Source: Nakamurella alba (GTDB lineage Bacteria > Actinomycetota > Actinomycetes > Mycobacteriales > Nakamurellaceae). Taken from it: 64,000 nucleotides of DNA. How positions within the stretch are numbered: position 1 is the stretch's first letter; the number at the start of each line of letters is the position of its first letter. Below, piece after piece: positions 8,489 to 16,566 of this stretch. The stretch spans positions 186,001-250,000 of the forward strand of contig NZ_WLYK01000001.1 of NCBI RefSeq assembly GCF_009707545.1. The letters run 5' to 3'. Below the pieces are notes generated by a model. It had not been told where the DNA came from and ran no database searches. It saw nothing but the letters and a program-made list of their open reading frames with translations. A program made the position numbers and the translations under genes.

Positions 8489-10102
8489 TCAGACCGGGAC
8501 GGCCGTGGCCGGGGGCTGCCCCAGCGCCCAGGCGCGGAGCAGGAACTTCTGGATCTTCCCGGTGGCGGTCACCGGGAACTCGTCGACGAAGAACCACACC
8601 CCGGGCACCTTGAACGAGGCGAGCCGCTCCTTGCAGAAGGCCCGGAGCGACTCCGGGGTGACCTCCGATCCGGGAGCCCGCTGCACGATCGCCGCCACCA
8701 CCTCTCCCCAGTGCGGATCGGGCAGGCCGATGACCGCGGACTGGCGGACCTCCGGATGGGTCGAGAGCAACTGCTCCACCTCCGCCGGGTACACGTTCTC
8801 CCCGCCACGGATCACCATGTCCTTCAGCCGGCCGACGATGCGCAGGTAGCCCCGCTCGTCCATGGTGCCCAGGTCACCGGAGTGCAGCCAGCCGTCGTCG
8901 GACAGCGCCGCGGCGGTGGCGGGCCCGTCGCCGAAGTAGCCCAGCATGGTCTGGTAGCCGCGGACACAGATCTCGCCCGGCTCACCGGTCGGCACCACCT
9001 CGCCCGTCGCGGGATCGGTGACGGCGACCTCGACGTGCGGCAGAGGTGCGCCGATGGTCTCCGACATGTCCTCGGGGCTGTCGGACAGCCGGGTCTGGCT
9101 GATCACACCGTGCATCTCCGTCTGCCCGAACAGGATCGAGAAACCGCACCCGAACGCGGAAGTGGTGCGCCGGACCAGCTCGGCGGGCACGAAGGAAGCG
9201 CCGGACATGACGGTCCCCAGGGACGAGAGGTCCCGGGTGCGGGCGTCCGGATGATCGAGCATCGCGACCAGCATGGTGGGGACCGCGAGCATGATGGTGC
9301 CGCGGTAGGTCTCGATCAACTCGAGCTGCAGTGCAGGGTCGAAAGCCGGTAGCAGGACGTAGGTCCCGTGGTGGGTGAAGGTCCCGAGCTCGGTGAGGGC
9401 GCCGCCGCCGATGTGGAACATGGGCATGGAGTTGACCCACACCGCGCCGTCGGTCACGCCGGCGCCCCTGGCCACGAACCGCGATGCATTCACGAGGCCC
9501 CGGTGGTGCAGGAGCGCGGCTTTCGGGAAACCCGTTGTCCCGGAGGTGTACTGGATCTGACAGGGATCGTCCGGTGTCACCTCCGGCAGCTCGTGCGCGC
9601 CGGGCGTCCCGCCGAGAAAGCCCGCCCAGTCGTCGAACGAGACCACCTGGCGCACATCGGGGAGGTCCGGTTGCATGTCGACGACGGCCTGGTAGGGCCG
9701 GAACCCGCGGTACTCGCCGGCGGCGAACACCCCGGCGGCACCGGAGTTCGACAACACGTGCCGGACCTCGGACTCGCGCAGCGCCGGGTTGACCGTGACC
9801 AGCACCAGCCCGGCCAGTGCCGCGCCATGCTGGAGCAGCACCCAGTCCGCGCTGTTCGGCGACCACACCGCGACCCGTTCGCCGGGTGCGAACCGATCCA
9901 GCAGCAGGAGCGCGATGTGTCGTACCTGGGCATCGAGCTCGGCGTAGGTCCAGGTCCGTCGCGCCTCCGGCGCCGCCACGGCATCGACGAGTGCCACCCG
10001 GTCCGGGCAGGTGGCGACCGCGGAGGCGAGCACCCCGGGAACGGTCGTCTCGATCAGCGGAAGGGAGATGTCGGCAGGTCGATGTGACGTGGATCGCATC
10101 AT
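8489..10102 (-). CDS. Class I adenylate-forming acyl-CoA ligase
   Basis: A 537-residue acyl-CoA ligase from ATG 10102 (a second ATG follows at once). The AMP-binding loop is YTSGTTGFPKA; later motifs are LFGQTEMHG, SGDLGTMDERGYL, VIRGGENVYPAEVE and the C-terminal catalytic lysine in PVTATGKIQKFLLR. It activates a carboxylic acid with ATP to an acyl-AMP and then an acyl-CoA. Longer in-frame starts to 10174 run into the promoter region and are not favoured, though no strong ribosome site is visible at either. It is divergent from the dehydratase/reductase module across a 188-base region carrying two TGGTCnGACCA-type operators, suggesting it makes the CoA ester that this module or the ring pathway uses. 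The substrate is not determined. Confidence 0.92.
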   Translation of the reverse strand: MMRSTSHRPADISLPLIETTVPGVLASAVATCPDRVALVDAVAAPEARRTWTYAELDAQVRHIALLLLDRFAPGERVAVWSPNSADWVLLQHGAALAGLVLVTVNPALRESEVRHVLSNSGAAGVFAAGEYRGFRPYQAVVDMQPDLPDVRQVVSFDDWAGFLGGTPGAHELPEVTPDDPCQIQYTSGTTGFPKAALLHHRGLVNASRFVARGAGVTDGAVWVNSMPMFHIGGGALTELGTFTHHGTYVLLPAFDPALQLELIETYRGTIMLAVPTMLVAMLDHPDARTRDLSSLGTVMSGASFVPAELVRRTTSAFGCGFSILFGQTEMHGVISQTRLSDSPEDMSETIGAPLPHVEVAVTDPATGEVVPTGEPGEICVRGYQTMLGYFGDGPATAAALSDDGWLHSGDLGTMDERGYLRIVGRLKDMVIRGGENVYPAEVEQLLSTHPEVRQSAVIGLPDPHWGEVVAAIVQRAPGSEVTPESLRAFCKERLASFKVPGVWFFVDEFPVTATGKIQKFLLRAWALGQPPATAVPV

Positions 10103-10141
10103 GGGCGGCGACGCTAGCCGAGATGCGGTCCGATGTACAGA

Positions 10142-10152
10142 TGGTCCGACCA
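10142..10152. promoter_or_regulatory. Operator palindrome TGGTCCGACCA
   Basis: A perfect inverted repeat TGGTC-C-GACCA just downstream of the putative minus-strand -10 of the ligase gene, about 40 bases before its ATG. It is one of the recurring sites in this window with consensus TGGTCnGACCA, which fits the T.GT...AC.A pattern of FadR-subfamily GntR operators. Confidence 0.6.
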
Positions 10153-10154
10153 AA

Positions 10155-10182
10155 AATCTGGACTTCCGGAACATCGGGACAA
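10155..10182 (-). promoter_or_regulatory. Putative promoter of the acyl-CoA ligase gene
   Basis: On the minus strand TTGTCC (10182-10177) and CAGATT (10160-10155) are separated by 16 bases. The TGGTCCGACCA operator follows two bases downstream, where a bound repressor would block initiation. Confidence 0.4.
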
Positions 10183-10186
10183 GTCG

Positions 10187-10215
10187 TTGACCGGGACAAC
10201 ATCCTGGCGTACGGT
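10187..10215 (+). promoter_or_regulatory. Putative promoter of the dehydratase/reductase operon
   Basis: TTGACC (10187-10192) and TACGGT (10210-10215) with a 17-base spacer form a sigma-70-like promoter reading toward the ATG at 10291. An operator-like half palindrome begins 8 bases after the -10. Confidence 0.5.
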
Positions 10216-10222
10216 CACCAAC

Positions 10223-10232
10223 TGTCGGACCA
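10223..10232. promoter_or_regulatory. Operator-like site TGTCGGACCA
   Basis: The right half-site GACCA and centre match the TGGTCnGACCA consensus, while the left arm is degenerate. It lies at about the expected transcription start of the dehydratase/reductase operon, 71 bases downstream of the perfect palindrome at 10142. Confidence 0.4.
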
Positions 10233-10290
10233 AACCAGTGCGCCGCCGCCGCACGGGTCGACGACGGTGTGGACAGCGAGGTCGGAACAC

Positions 10291-11472
10291 ATGGTGGACA
10301 TCGAGGACCGGGTCGTTCCCGGTCGGGCGATCGCCCGGTTGACCGCGGTCGCCGGCGACCCGGACGCCTACGTCCGGGAATGGAAGCAGCGCACCGGCGG
10401 CCGGGTCATCGGGGCCTTCCCGATGAACTTCCCCGCCGAGATCGCCCATGCCGCAGGCCTGTTGCCGGTCCTGATCCAGGAGAACCGGGAGACGATCACC
10501 GTCGGCCGCAACCTGCTGACCGAGTTCTACTGCGGATACACCCGGAACATCGCCGACCAGGCCGCCAAGGGCAGGCTGTCGATCTACGACGGGTTCTACA
10601 ACGCCGACCACTGCATCCAGCTGCTGGGTGCGGTCGACGTCACCCGCGAGTTCGAGGAGGACACGCCGGTCTACTTCGGGCAGTTGGAGACCTCCATCGG
10701 CAGCACCTGGGCGATCGACAAGGTGCAGCGCAAGATGGCGGCGTTCCGTGCGGAGATCGCGGGTTTCGTCGGACACGACATCCACGACGACGACCTGCGG
10801 GCCAGCATCGAGCTGTTCAACGAGCAGCGCCGGCTGCTGCGTCGGTTCTACGACGAGCGGCGTTCCGGCAACGCCTACTTCTCGCCGGCCCACCTGCAGG
10901 TCCTCGTGAAGTCCGGGATGGTCATGGACCGGGCGGAACACATCGCCCTGCTGCAGGAGGTGCTGCAGCTCGGCCTGTCCGCCGAGCGGCAGCGCGGTCG
11001 GATCAAGGTCCACCTGTCCGGACACTTCTGCCATGCCCCGCGGACCGAGCTGCTCGAGCTGATCGAGGAGTGCGGCGCCCAGGTCGTCGACGACGACCTG
11101 TTCCACGGGACCCGTTGGATCGCCGCCGACGTGCCGGACGCCGACGACCCGATCGAGGCGATGGCGCTGTGGTACCTGGCGCGCAACGTCGCAGTGCCCT
11201 GCCCGACCCGGGTGCAGCACGACGTCGACTGGGACGGCTACCTGCTCGACGTGCTCGACGGCAGCGGCGCCGAGGGCCTGATCGTCCTGATGGCCAAGTT
11301 CTGCGAGCCGCACATGCTCTACTACCCGGAGCTCCGAAAAGCTCTGGACAGCAAGGGTATCCCGCACCTCTTGATCGAGACCGAGCACGAGGGGATGCCG
11401 CTGGAGTCCATGCGGACCCGGATCGAGGCGCTCCTGGAACGCATCCGCCGGCGCCAGGCCGTCCTGGTCTGA
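10291..11472 (+). CDS. 2-Hydroxyacyl-CoA dehydratase/benzoyl-CoA reductase family subunit (BcrC/HgdB-like)
   Basis: A 393-residue protein of the HgdB/BcrC/BadD family, one of the two [4Fe-4S]-binding subunits that reduce or dehydrate an acyl-CoA by a ketyl-radical mechanism. It starts with the family pattern around RVIGAFPMNFPAEIAHAAG. Conserved cysteines include Cys81, Cys108, Cys247, Cys304 and Cys338. The C-terminal AKFCEPHMLYYPEL, followed by a KGIPHLLIETE segment, is diagnostic. The ATG at 10291 has a weak AGGTCGG site 9 bases upstream. The second subunit and the activator follow within 60 and 41 bases, so this is a complete three-gene system. Dehydratase versus ring-reductase function cannot be decided from sequence alone; a single activator type favours a dehydratase-like arrangement. 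Confidence 0.85.
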   Translation: MVDIEDRVVPGRAIARLTAVAGDPDAYVREWKQRTGGRVIGAFPMNFPAEIAHAAGLLPVLIQENRETITVGRNLLTEFYCGYTRNIADQAAKGRLSIYDGFYNADHCIQLLGAVDVTREFEEDTPVYFGQLETSIGSTWAIDKVQRKMAAFRAEIAGFVGHDIHDDDLRASIELFNEQRRLLRRFYDERRSGNAYFSPAHLQVLVKSGMVMDRAEHIALLQEVLQLGLSAERQRGRIKVHLSGHFCHAPRTELLELIEECGAQVVDDDLFHGTRWIAADVPDADDPIEAMALWYLARNVAVPCPTRVQHDVDWDGYLLDVLDGSGAEGLIVLMAKFCEPHMLYYPELRKALDSKGIPHLLIETEHEGMPLESMRTRIEALLERIRRRQAVLV

Positions 11473-11528
11473 CCCCCCATGCCACTACCTGATCCCGACG
11501 CCACCAGCACCCGAGAGGAACCGAGCCC

Positions 11529-12863
11529 ATGAGCACCGCCGTCGCGAGCCCGATGAACAGGCTCGGCTCCACCGCGCTGGCCGGCGCGATGACCAGCGCC
11601 TACTGGGAAAGGATCTTCACCGCGCGGGAACGCGGGGCGCAAGTGGTCTGGTACAACGGCTCCGCGGTCAACGTCATCTTCCAGGCCGCCGGGCTGGAAT
11701 GGTGCCACGGCGAGGCGTTCTCGGCACGACTGGCCGCCCAGCACCTGGAGAAGCCGGCCCAGCTGGCCGGCGAGGAGTACGGCTACGTCGGCGAGCTGTG
11801 CAGCTACGCCCGGACCCATCTCGGCTGCGCGGTCCTCACGCAGCAGGCGCGCGAGGAGGAGAACTCGGGCGTCGTCGGCATGGTCGACCAGCGGGAGTTG
11901 GCGAGCCGGCTGCCGGCACCGGACTTCTTCGTCAATGCCTACGCGGGCTGCAGCACCGGCCAGCAGTGGGACGAGATCTCCTACCGGGTGTTCGGCAAGG
12001 ACGTCCCCATCTTCAACGTGTCCCTGCCGTTCCTCTGGGGGAACAAGCCGGATGCCGGCTACCTGCGAGGTCAGGAGTGGGAGGAGGCGACCACCTACGT
12101 CTCCGACCAGCTGCACGACCTGATCCGGTTCGTCGAGCAGATGACCGGACGGAAGTTCGACTTCGACCGGCTCCGCGAGGTCATGTCGTACGTGAAGAAG
12201 GCCTCGGAGCTGCGCCGCGAGGCCATGGCCATGTGCAAGGCCGCGCCCACCCCGGCCACCTACTGGGACTGGATCGCCAGCATCGCGCCGATCAACTTCC
12301 TGCCGGCCGGCCCGGAGCTCGTCGCCTACTTCCAGGCAGTGCGGGACGAGGTCGCGCAGCGGCTGGCGGACGGGGTGCCCGGGATCGCGAACGAGCGCTA
12401 CCGCCTCTACTTCGACGGCATCATGAACTGGAACAAGCTCGGCTACCTGGCGCGCAAGTTCGCCGAGTACGACGTCGCAGTGGTCTGCGGGCGCTACACG
12501 CACAATGCGTTCTGGCAGGAGCCGCACCTGATCGACACCGACGACCCGATCCGGGGTATGGCCCAGCACTACCTGCTGTGCCCGACCAACCACGGGGTCC
12601 GGACGCTCAAGTACCTGACGAACCGGGACTGCGCCGACTACGGCGTGGACGGGATCGTCTTCCACTCGACCCGCACCTGCCGGGCCTTCACCAATCCTCA
12701 GCACCTGCTGGCGAAATCGGCGCAGAAGGAACTCGGCATCCCGTCGATGTTCTTCGAGGGCGACGTGGCCGACGCCTCCTTCTACAAGGAGGAGATCCTG
12801 GAGAGCCGGCTGGTCGCCATGCTCGAGGGCATCGACGTCCGCCGTGCCCGGGCACTGGCCTGA
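11529..12863 (+). CDS. 2-Hydroxyacyl-CoA dehydratase/benzoyl-CoA reductase family subunit (BcrB/HgdA-like)
   Basis: A 444-residue partner subunit behind GAGAGGAA. It has the family features WYNGSAVNVIFQAAGLEWCH, ELCSYARTHLGC, YAGCSTGQQWD, VVCGRYTHNAFW and, near the end, GIVFHSTRTCRAFTNPQHL with IPSMFFEGDVAD. Cysteines at 59, 91, 100 and 141 and those in VVCG, LLCP and TRTC are candidates for cluster ligation. With the 10291 protein it would form the catalytic heterodimer that receives single high-energy electrons from the ATP-driven activator. The family is normally found in anaerobes and is oxygen-sensitive; here it stands in a cluster that also encodes a P450, which is unusual. The product (dehydrated or ring-reduced acyl-CoA) is unknown. 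Confidence 0.85.
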   Translation: MSTAVASPMNRLGSTALAGAMTSAYWERIFTARERGAQVVWYNGSAVNVIFQAAGLEWCHGEAFSARLAAQHLEKPAQLAGEEYGYVGELCSYARTHLGCAVLTQQAREEENSGVVGMVDQRELASRLPAPDFFVNAYAGCSTGQQWDEISYRVFGKDVPIFNVSLPFLWGNKPDAGYLRGQEWEEATTYVSDQLHDLIRFVEQMTGRKFDFDRLREVMSYVKKASELRREAMAMCKAAPTPATYWDWIASIAPINFLPAGPELVAYFQAVRDEVAQRLADGVPGIANERYRLYFDGIMNWNKLGYLARKFAEYDVAVVCGRYTHNAFWQEPHLIDTDDPIRGMAQHYLLCPTNHGVRTLKYLTNRDCADYGVDGIVFHSTRTCRAFTNPQHLLAKSAQKELGIPSMFFEGDVADASFYKEEILESRLVAMLEGIDVRRARALA

Positions 12864-12903
12864 CACCCGCAGGCGTCGGAGGAACGGAGAGGTGGTGGAA
12901 CGC

Positions 12904-13869
12904 ATGGTCACCGAAGTCGGGAAGTACTACCTGGGAGTGGATCTCGGGTCCACCACCGCCAAGTCGGTGATCGTCGACGAGCGCGGCGCGATCGTCGGCT
13001 CGAACGTCGTCCAGATGGGCGCCGTGAGCAAAGAGGGCATGCGGCGCTCCGTCGAAGGTGCGCTCCTGGCGGCGGGGCTGGTCCGGGACGACATCAGCGG
13101 CACCATCGGCACCGGGTACGGCCGCCGCCTGGTGCCCGGCGTCGATCGGACCTTCACCGAGATCACCTGTCATGCGCGAGGTGTCGCGGCCATGTGCCCG
13201 GGTGTGGCGCTGGTGATCGACGTCGGCGGGCAGGACAGCAAGGTGATCGCCGTGGACGACGAGGGCCTGGTCGACAACTTCGCCATGAACGACCGGTGCG
13301 CCAGCGGCACCGGACGCTTCTTCGAGGTGCTCGCCCGAGCCATCGAGGTCGATGTCGACGACCTGGGCGCCCTCGCCCTGCGCGGGACCAGGGATCTCGA
13401 GGTCAGCAGCATGTGCGCGACATTCGCCGAGACCGAACTGGTCTCGCTGCTGGCCGAGGGTGCCGAACCCGCCGACATCGCCGCATCCGTGCACCGGGCG
13501 GTGGCTGCCCGGACGCTGGGCATGGTCGCCCAGGTGGGCAAGCGATCCCCGGTGGTCATGACCGGTGGGGTCGCGAAGAACGCGGCAGCGGTGAAGTTCC
13601 TCGCCGACCTGCTCGGTACCGATGTCCGGGTGCCGGCCGACCCCCAGGTGACCGGCGCCTACGGCGCCGCCCTGCTCGCCCTGGAGACCTACGGAGCGAA
13701 CGGGTCGGAACCCGGGTCGGACGTCGAGTTCCCGGTGCGCGCCGCACCGGGCTGTGCCACCTGCGCCTTGGTGAACGGCGGATCGACGTCGACGCCGGGT
13801 GCGCACGATGCCGGCGCACACGCCGCTGCGGCGACCCCACTGCGGCTCACCATCCATTCACACCGCTGA
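12904..13869 (+). CDS. ATP-dependent activator ATPase of the dehydratase/reductase (BadF/BcrA/HgdC family)
   Basis: A 321-residue member of the BadF/BadG/BcrA/BcrD ATPase family (ASKHA fold). Motifs: GVDLGSTTAKSVIVD (phosphate 1), EITCHARG, VIDVGGQDSKVI (phosphate 2) and MTGGVAKN (adenosine). The two cysteines that hold the [4Fe-4S] cluster between two protomers are Cys132 (NDRCASGTGR) and Cys171 (SSMCATFAETE). It hydrolyses ATP to drive one-electron transfer to the catalytic subunits. Only one activator gene is present, implying a homodimer as in hydroxyacyl-CoA dehydratases; class I benzoyl-CoA reductases use two different ATPase subunits. Residues 263-321 are an extra Gly/Ala/Thr-rich tail with a Cys-x2-Cys (284-287). 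GTG 12892 behind GGAGG is an alternative start. Confidence 0.88.
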   Translation: MVTEVGKYYLGVDLGSTTAKSVIVDERGAIVGSNVVQMGAVSKEGMRRSVEGALLAAGLVRDDISGTIGTGYGRRLVPGVDRTFTEITCHARGVAAMCPGVALVIDVGGQDSKVIAVDDEGLVDNFAMNDRCASGTGRFFEVLARAIEVDVDDLGALALRGTRDLEVSSMCATFAETELVSLLAEGAEPADIAASVHRAVAARTLGMVAQVGKRSPVVMTGGVAKNAAAVKFLADLLGTDVRVPADPQVTGAYGAALLALETYGANGSEPGSDVEFPVRAAPGCATCALVNGGSTSTPGAHDAGAHAAAATPLRLTIHSHR

Positions 13870-14112
13870 CCGAGAAACACTGATCGGAAGAAGATGTCGG
13901 TGCGTCCAGCACCCGGGTCATCGGGATTCGTCGCACTTCTGCAACGCACGACCGCACCACCACCGCAGCTCGACCGGAACACAGGCGCCGCCGCAATACA
14001 GCACCGCGAAGACATCACCGAGCAGGTACCGCGGACGACGGAGTGGTCGTCCGCACCGCCCACGGTGGGTCCACTGCCGGATCCACCGCCCGTCATCGAT
14101 CAGGAGCCAGCC

Positions 14113-15444
14113 ATGCCCACTGACGTCGCATCCGCCGGTCGTCCCGCCCGTAGGACCAGTCCGAAACGCGCGGCCACCGCGGCCTTCTTCGGGTCGGTGA
14201 TCGAGTACTACGACCTGGTCGCCTACGGCACCGCCGCCGCGCTGGTGTTCGGTGATCTGTTCTTCAAGGGCGTGACCTCCCATGTCGCGCTGGTGCTGTC
14301 CTTCGCGACGTTCGCCGCCGGGTACGTCGCCCGACCGTTGGGCGGCCTGCTGTTCGGTTACATCGGGGACAAGATCGGCCGTCGCACCTCGGTGTTGCTG
14401 ACCATCGCGTTGATGGGCGGGGCCACCGTGCTGATGGGCCTGCTGCCGACGTACTCGTCGGTCGGCGCCCTTGCGCCGATCCTGCTGGTGCTGCTGAGGA
14501 TCTGCCAGGGGCTGGCGGTCGGCGGCGAGCTCGGTGGCGCCGTGCTGATCTCGGTGGAGCACGCCCCGGCCCACCGACGCGGATTCTTCGGGAGTTTCTC
14601 CACCGCGGGCGCCCAGGCCGGCACGCTGCTGGCCACCGCCGTCTTCTCCCTGGTGACACTGATGCCCTCCGACGACTTCTCGTCCTGGGGCTGGCGCCTG
14701 CCGTTCCTGGGCAGTGCCGTGATCGTGCTGGTGGGGATCCTGATCCGCTACGGGCTGGAGGAGACGCCGGACTTCGAGGAGTCGAAGGCATCCGGCCGGG
14801 TGCGGGCGCCGCTGCGCGAGGCCTTCACCAAGCACCCCGGCAAGATCGTGGCGATTACCCTCGTGATGGCCGGGATGATGTCGATCTGGTACGTCATCAC
14901 CGTCTACAGCCTGTCCTACGCGACCGGTTCCGCAGGGATCGGCAAGACCTCGATGCTGTGGATCATCGCCGCCGCGAACCTGGCGATCGTGGTGATGAAC
15001 CCGGTCTGGGGCGCACTCTCGGACCGCGTCGGGCGCAGCAAACTGATCACGGTGGGTCTGCTGCTCGAGGGTGCCCTGCTGTTCCTGTACTTCACGGCCG
15101 TCGACAGCGGCAGCGTCGGCTTCGTGCTCGTCGCGATGCTGCTGGTGGCCGGCGTCGGTCATGCCATGGTGAACGGCATCTTCCCGGCCTTCATCGCCGA
15201 GAGCCTGCCGACCGAGGTGCGCTACACCGCCGGCTCGTTCGGCATGCAGATGGCCGGGTTGATCGCCGGCTTCGCCCCGCTGGTCGCTGTGTCGCTGGAG
15301 AAGTCCCCGCTCGGCGTGTTCACCATCGCCATCGCCTGCTTCGCCTTCTGCCTGCTCGGTGGGGCCGCCGCCAGTACGGTGCTGCGGGACCGTCGGCGCA
15401 CCGGCGCACCCACCGAGGACCCGCAGTCGGTCCTCGCCGGCTGA
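14113..15444 (+). CDS. MFS transporter, MHS (metabolite:H+ symporter) family
   Basis: A 443-residue protein with about 12 hydrophobic segments and the MHS-type N-terminus FFGSVIEYYDLVAYGTAAAL. The loop 2-3 motif is FGYIGDKIGRR, with RICQGLAVGGELGGA and GALSDRVGRSK in the second half. MHS carriers import organic acids such as shikimate, alpha-ketoglutarate, proline or aromatic acids with protons. It lies in the cytoplasmic membrane and probably brings in an acid substrate of the surrounding pathway. The ATG at 14113 is preceded by CAGGAG at 6 bases. A 243-base leader with nothing recognisable separates it from the activator gene. A strong hairpin 13 bases after its stop closes the transcript. 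Confidence 0.9.
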   Translation: MPTDVASAGRPARRTSPKRAATAAFFGSVIEYYDLVAYGTAAALVFGDLFFKGVTSHVALVLSFATFAAGYVARPLGGLLFGYIGDKIGRRTSVLLTIALMGGATVLMGLLPTYSSVGALAPILLVLLRICQGLAVGGELGGAVLISVEHAPAHRRGFFGSFSTAGAQAGTLLATAVFSLVTLMPSDDFSSWGWRLPFLGSAVIVLVGILIRYGLEETPDFEESKASGRVRAPLREAFTKHPGKIVAITLVMAGMMSIWYVITVYSLSYATGSAGIGKTSMLWIIAAANLAIVVMNPVWGALSDRVGRSKLITVGLLLEGALLFLYFTAVDSGSVGFVLVAMLLVAGVGHAMVNGIFPAFIAESLPTEVRYTAGSFGMQMAGLIAGFAPLVAVSLEKSPLGVFTIAIACFAFCLLGGAAASTVLRDRRRTGAPTEDPQSVLAG

Positions 15445-15456
15445 CCGGGTAGCAAT

Positions 15457-15498
15457 CCCCGGGCGCACCCGGCCCCCTCCGGCCGGGTGCGCCCGGGG
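15457..15498 (+). terminator. Strong hairpin terminator after the MFS gene
   Basis: An 18-bp perfect stem (15457-15474 with 15481-15498) around the 6-base loop CCCTCC, starting 13 bases after the stop. There is no U-run, as is common for actinobacterial terminators. Confidence 0.75.
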
Positions 15499-15588
15499 AG
15501 TCCCTGCCGTACGAGATCCACTGTGCGGGAGAGGAAGTCGGTCACGGGCCACCGATCCTGCCGGATGGTGGTAGGCATCCGGCACTGC

Positions 15589-15616
15589 TAGAATCAAATA
15601 GCGAATGGTTTGACCA
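15589..15616 (+). promoter_or_regulatory. -10 element and operator TGGTTTGACCA upstream of the SDR/ligase operon
   Basis: TAGAAT (15589-15594) is a good -10. TGGTTTGACCA (15606-15616) follows at the expected start of transcription and differs from the palindrome consensus at one arm position. No good -35 is seen. The leader to the GTG at 15712 is about 110 bases. Confidence 0.5.
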
Positions 15617-15711
15617 AAGCGGCTTTGCCGGGAGCCGTGCACGTCCGGCGACCGAGCCGCGCCACCGCACCGTTCGCGACGATCAACGACGCACGTCCCC
15701 AAGGAGTTCTC

Positions 15712-16527
15712 GTGAGTACACCCGATCTTCCCCCGCCGCCGGTCGCCGCGGACGGATTCGACCTGGCCGGGCGCGGAGTCGTGATCACCGGAGGCACCTC
15801 GGGTGTCGGCCTGGCCACCGCGATCGCGTTCGCCCGGGCCGGCGTGCGTCGTCCGGTGCTGGTCGGCCGGAACCAGGAGCGTGGCAAGGATGCGGTGCGC
15901 GCAGTCGTCGCAGCGGTGCCCGATGCGGACCCGCAGTTCCTCGCGGCGGATGCCAACGATCCGGTGATGGTGGAGGACGCCGCCGCCACCGCCGTCGGAC
16001 TGCTCGGCCGGGTGGACGTACTGGTCAACTCCACCGTCGCCCCGTACCAGCCCACGCTGCTGCACCACATCCCGCTCGCCGACGTCGCAACGATCCTGAC
16101 CCAGCAGGCACTCGGGCCGTTGATGATGAGCCGGGCGCTGCTGCCCCACATGCAGCAGAGCGGCGGCGGATCGATCATCAACATCGCTTCGGACGCGGCG
16201 CGGGTGCCGACACCGGGGGAGACCGTGCTGGGCGCGGCGATGGCCGCCATCGTCACCTTCTCCCGGACACTGGCCGTCGAGGGGAAGCGGAACGGGGTGC
16301 GGGTCAACGTCATCACCCCGTCGTTGATCGTCAACACCGGTTCCTACGACCGGGCGATGAGCCTGGAGTTCAGCAAGAAGATCTTCGACAAGATCGTGTC
16401 GCAGGCACATCTGGGACTGACCGAACCGGAGGACCTGGCGAACACCGTGCTGTTCCTGGCTTCCGATCTGTCCCGCCGGATCACCGGTCAGGTGATCAGC
16501 ATCAACGGAGGGATCTCGGTCGCCTGA
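15712..16527 (+). CDS. SDR-family protein with substituted catalytic Tyr and Lys
   Basis: A 271-residue SDR fold protein starting at GTG 15712 behind AAGGAG (5-base spacing); the longer in-frame ATG at 15610 would start inside the operator. The cofactor motif TGGTSGVG is intact, as are the tail TGQVISINGG and the NIASDAARVP strand. Where YxxxK should stand, the sequence reads TVLGAAMAAIV, so Tyr becomes Leu and Lys becomes Met. Canonical hydride-transfer catalysis is therefore doubtful. It may be a binding or scaffold protein, may use another proton relay, or may be degenerating. Asn-Ser-Thr (VNSTVAP) also replaces the usual NNAG. It begins an operon with an acyl-CoA synthetase and a DMT permease. 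Confidence 0.85.
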   Translation: MSTPDLPPPPVAADGFDLAGRGVVITGGTSGVGLATAIAFARAGVRRPVLVGRNQERGKDAVRAVVAAVPDADPQFLAADANDPVMVEDAAATAVGLLGRVDVLVNSTVAPYQPTLLHHIPLADVATILTQQALGPLMMSRALLPHMQQSGGGSIINIASDAARVPTPGETVLGAAMAAIVTFSRTLAVEGKRNGVRVNVITPSLIVNTGSYDRAMSLEFSKKIFDKIVSQAHLGLTEPEDLANTVLFLASDLSRRITGQVISINGGISVA

Positions 16528-16566
16528 TCCGGCGTCCGGGTCCCGCCCAGGAGAGGGAGCTCTGCC

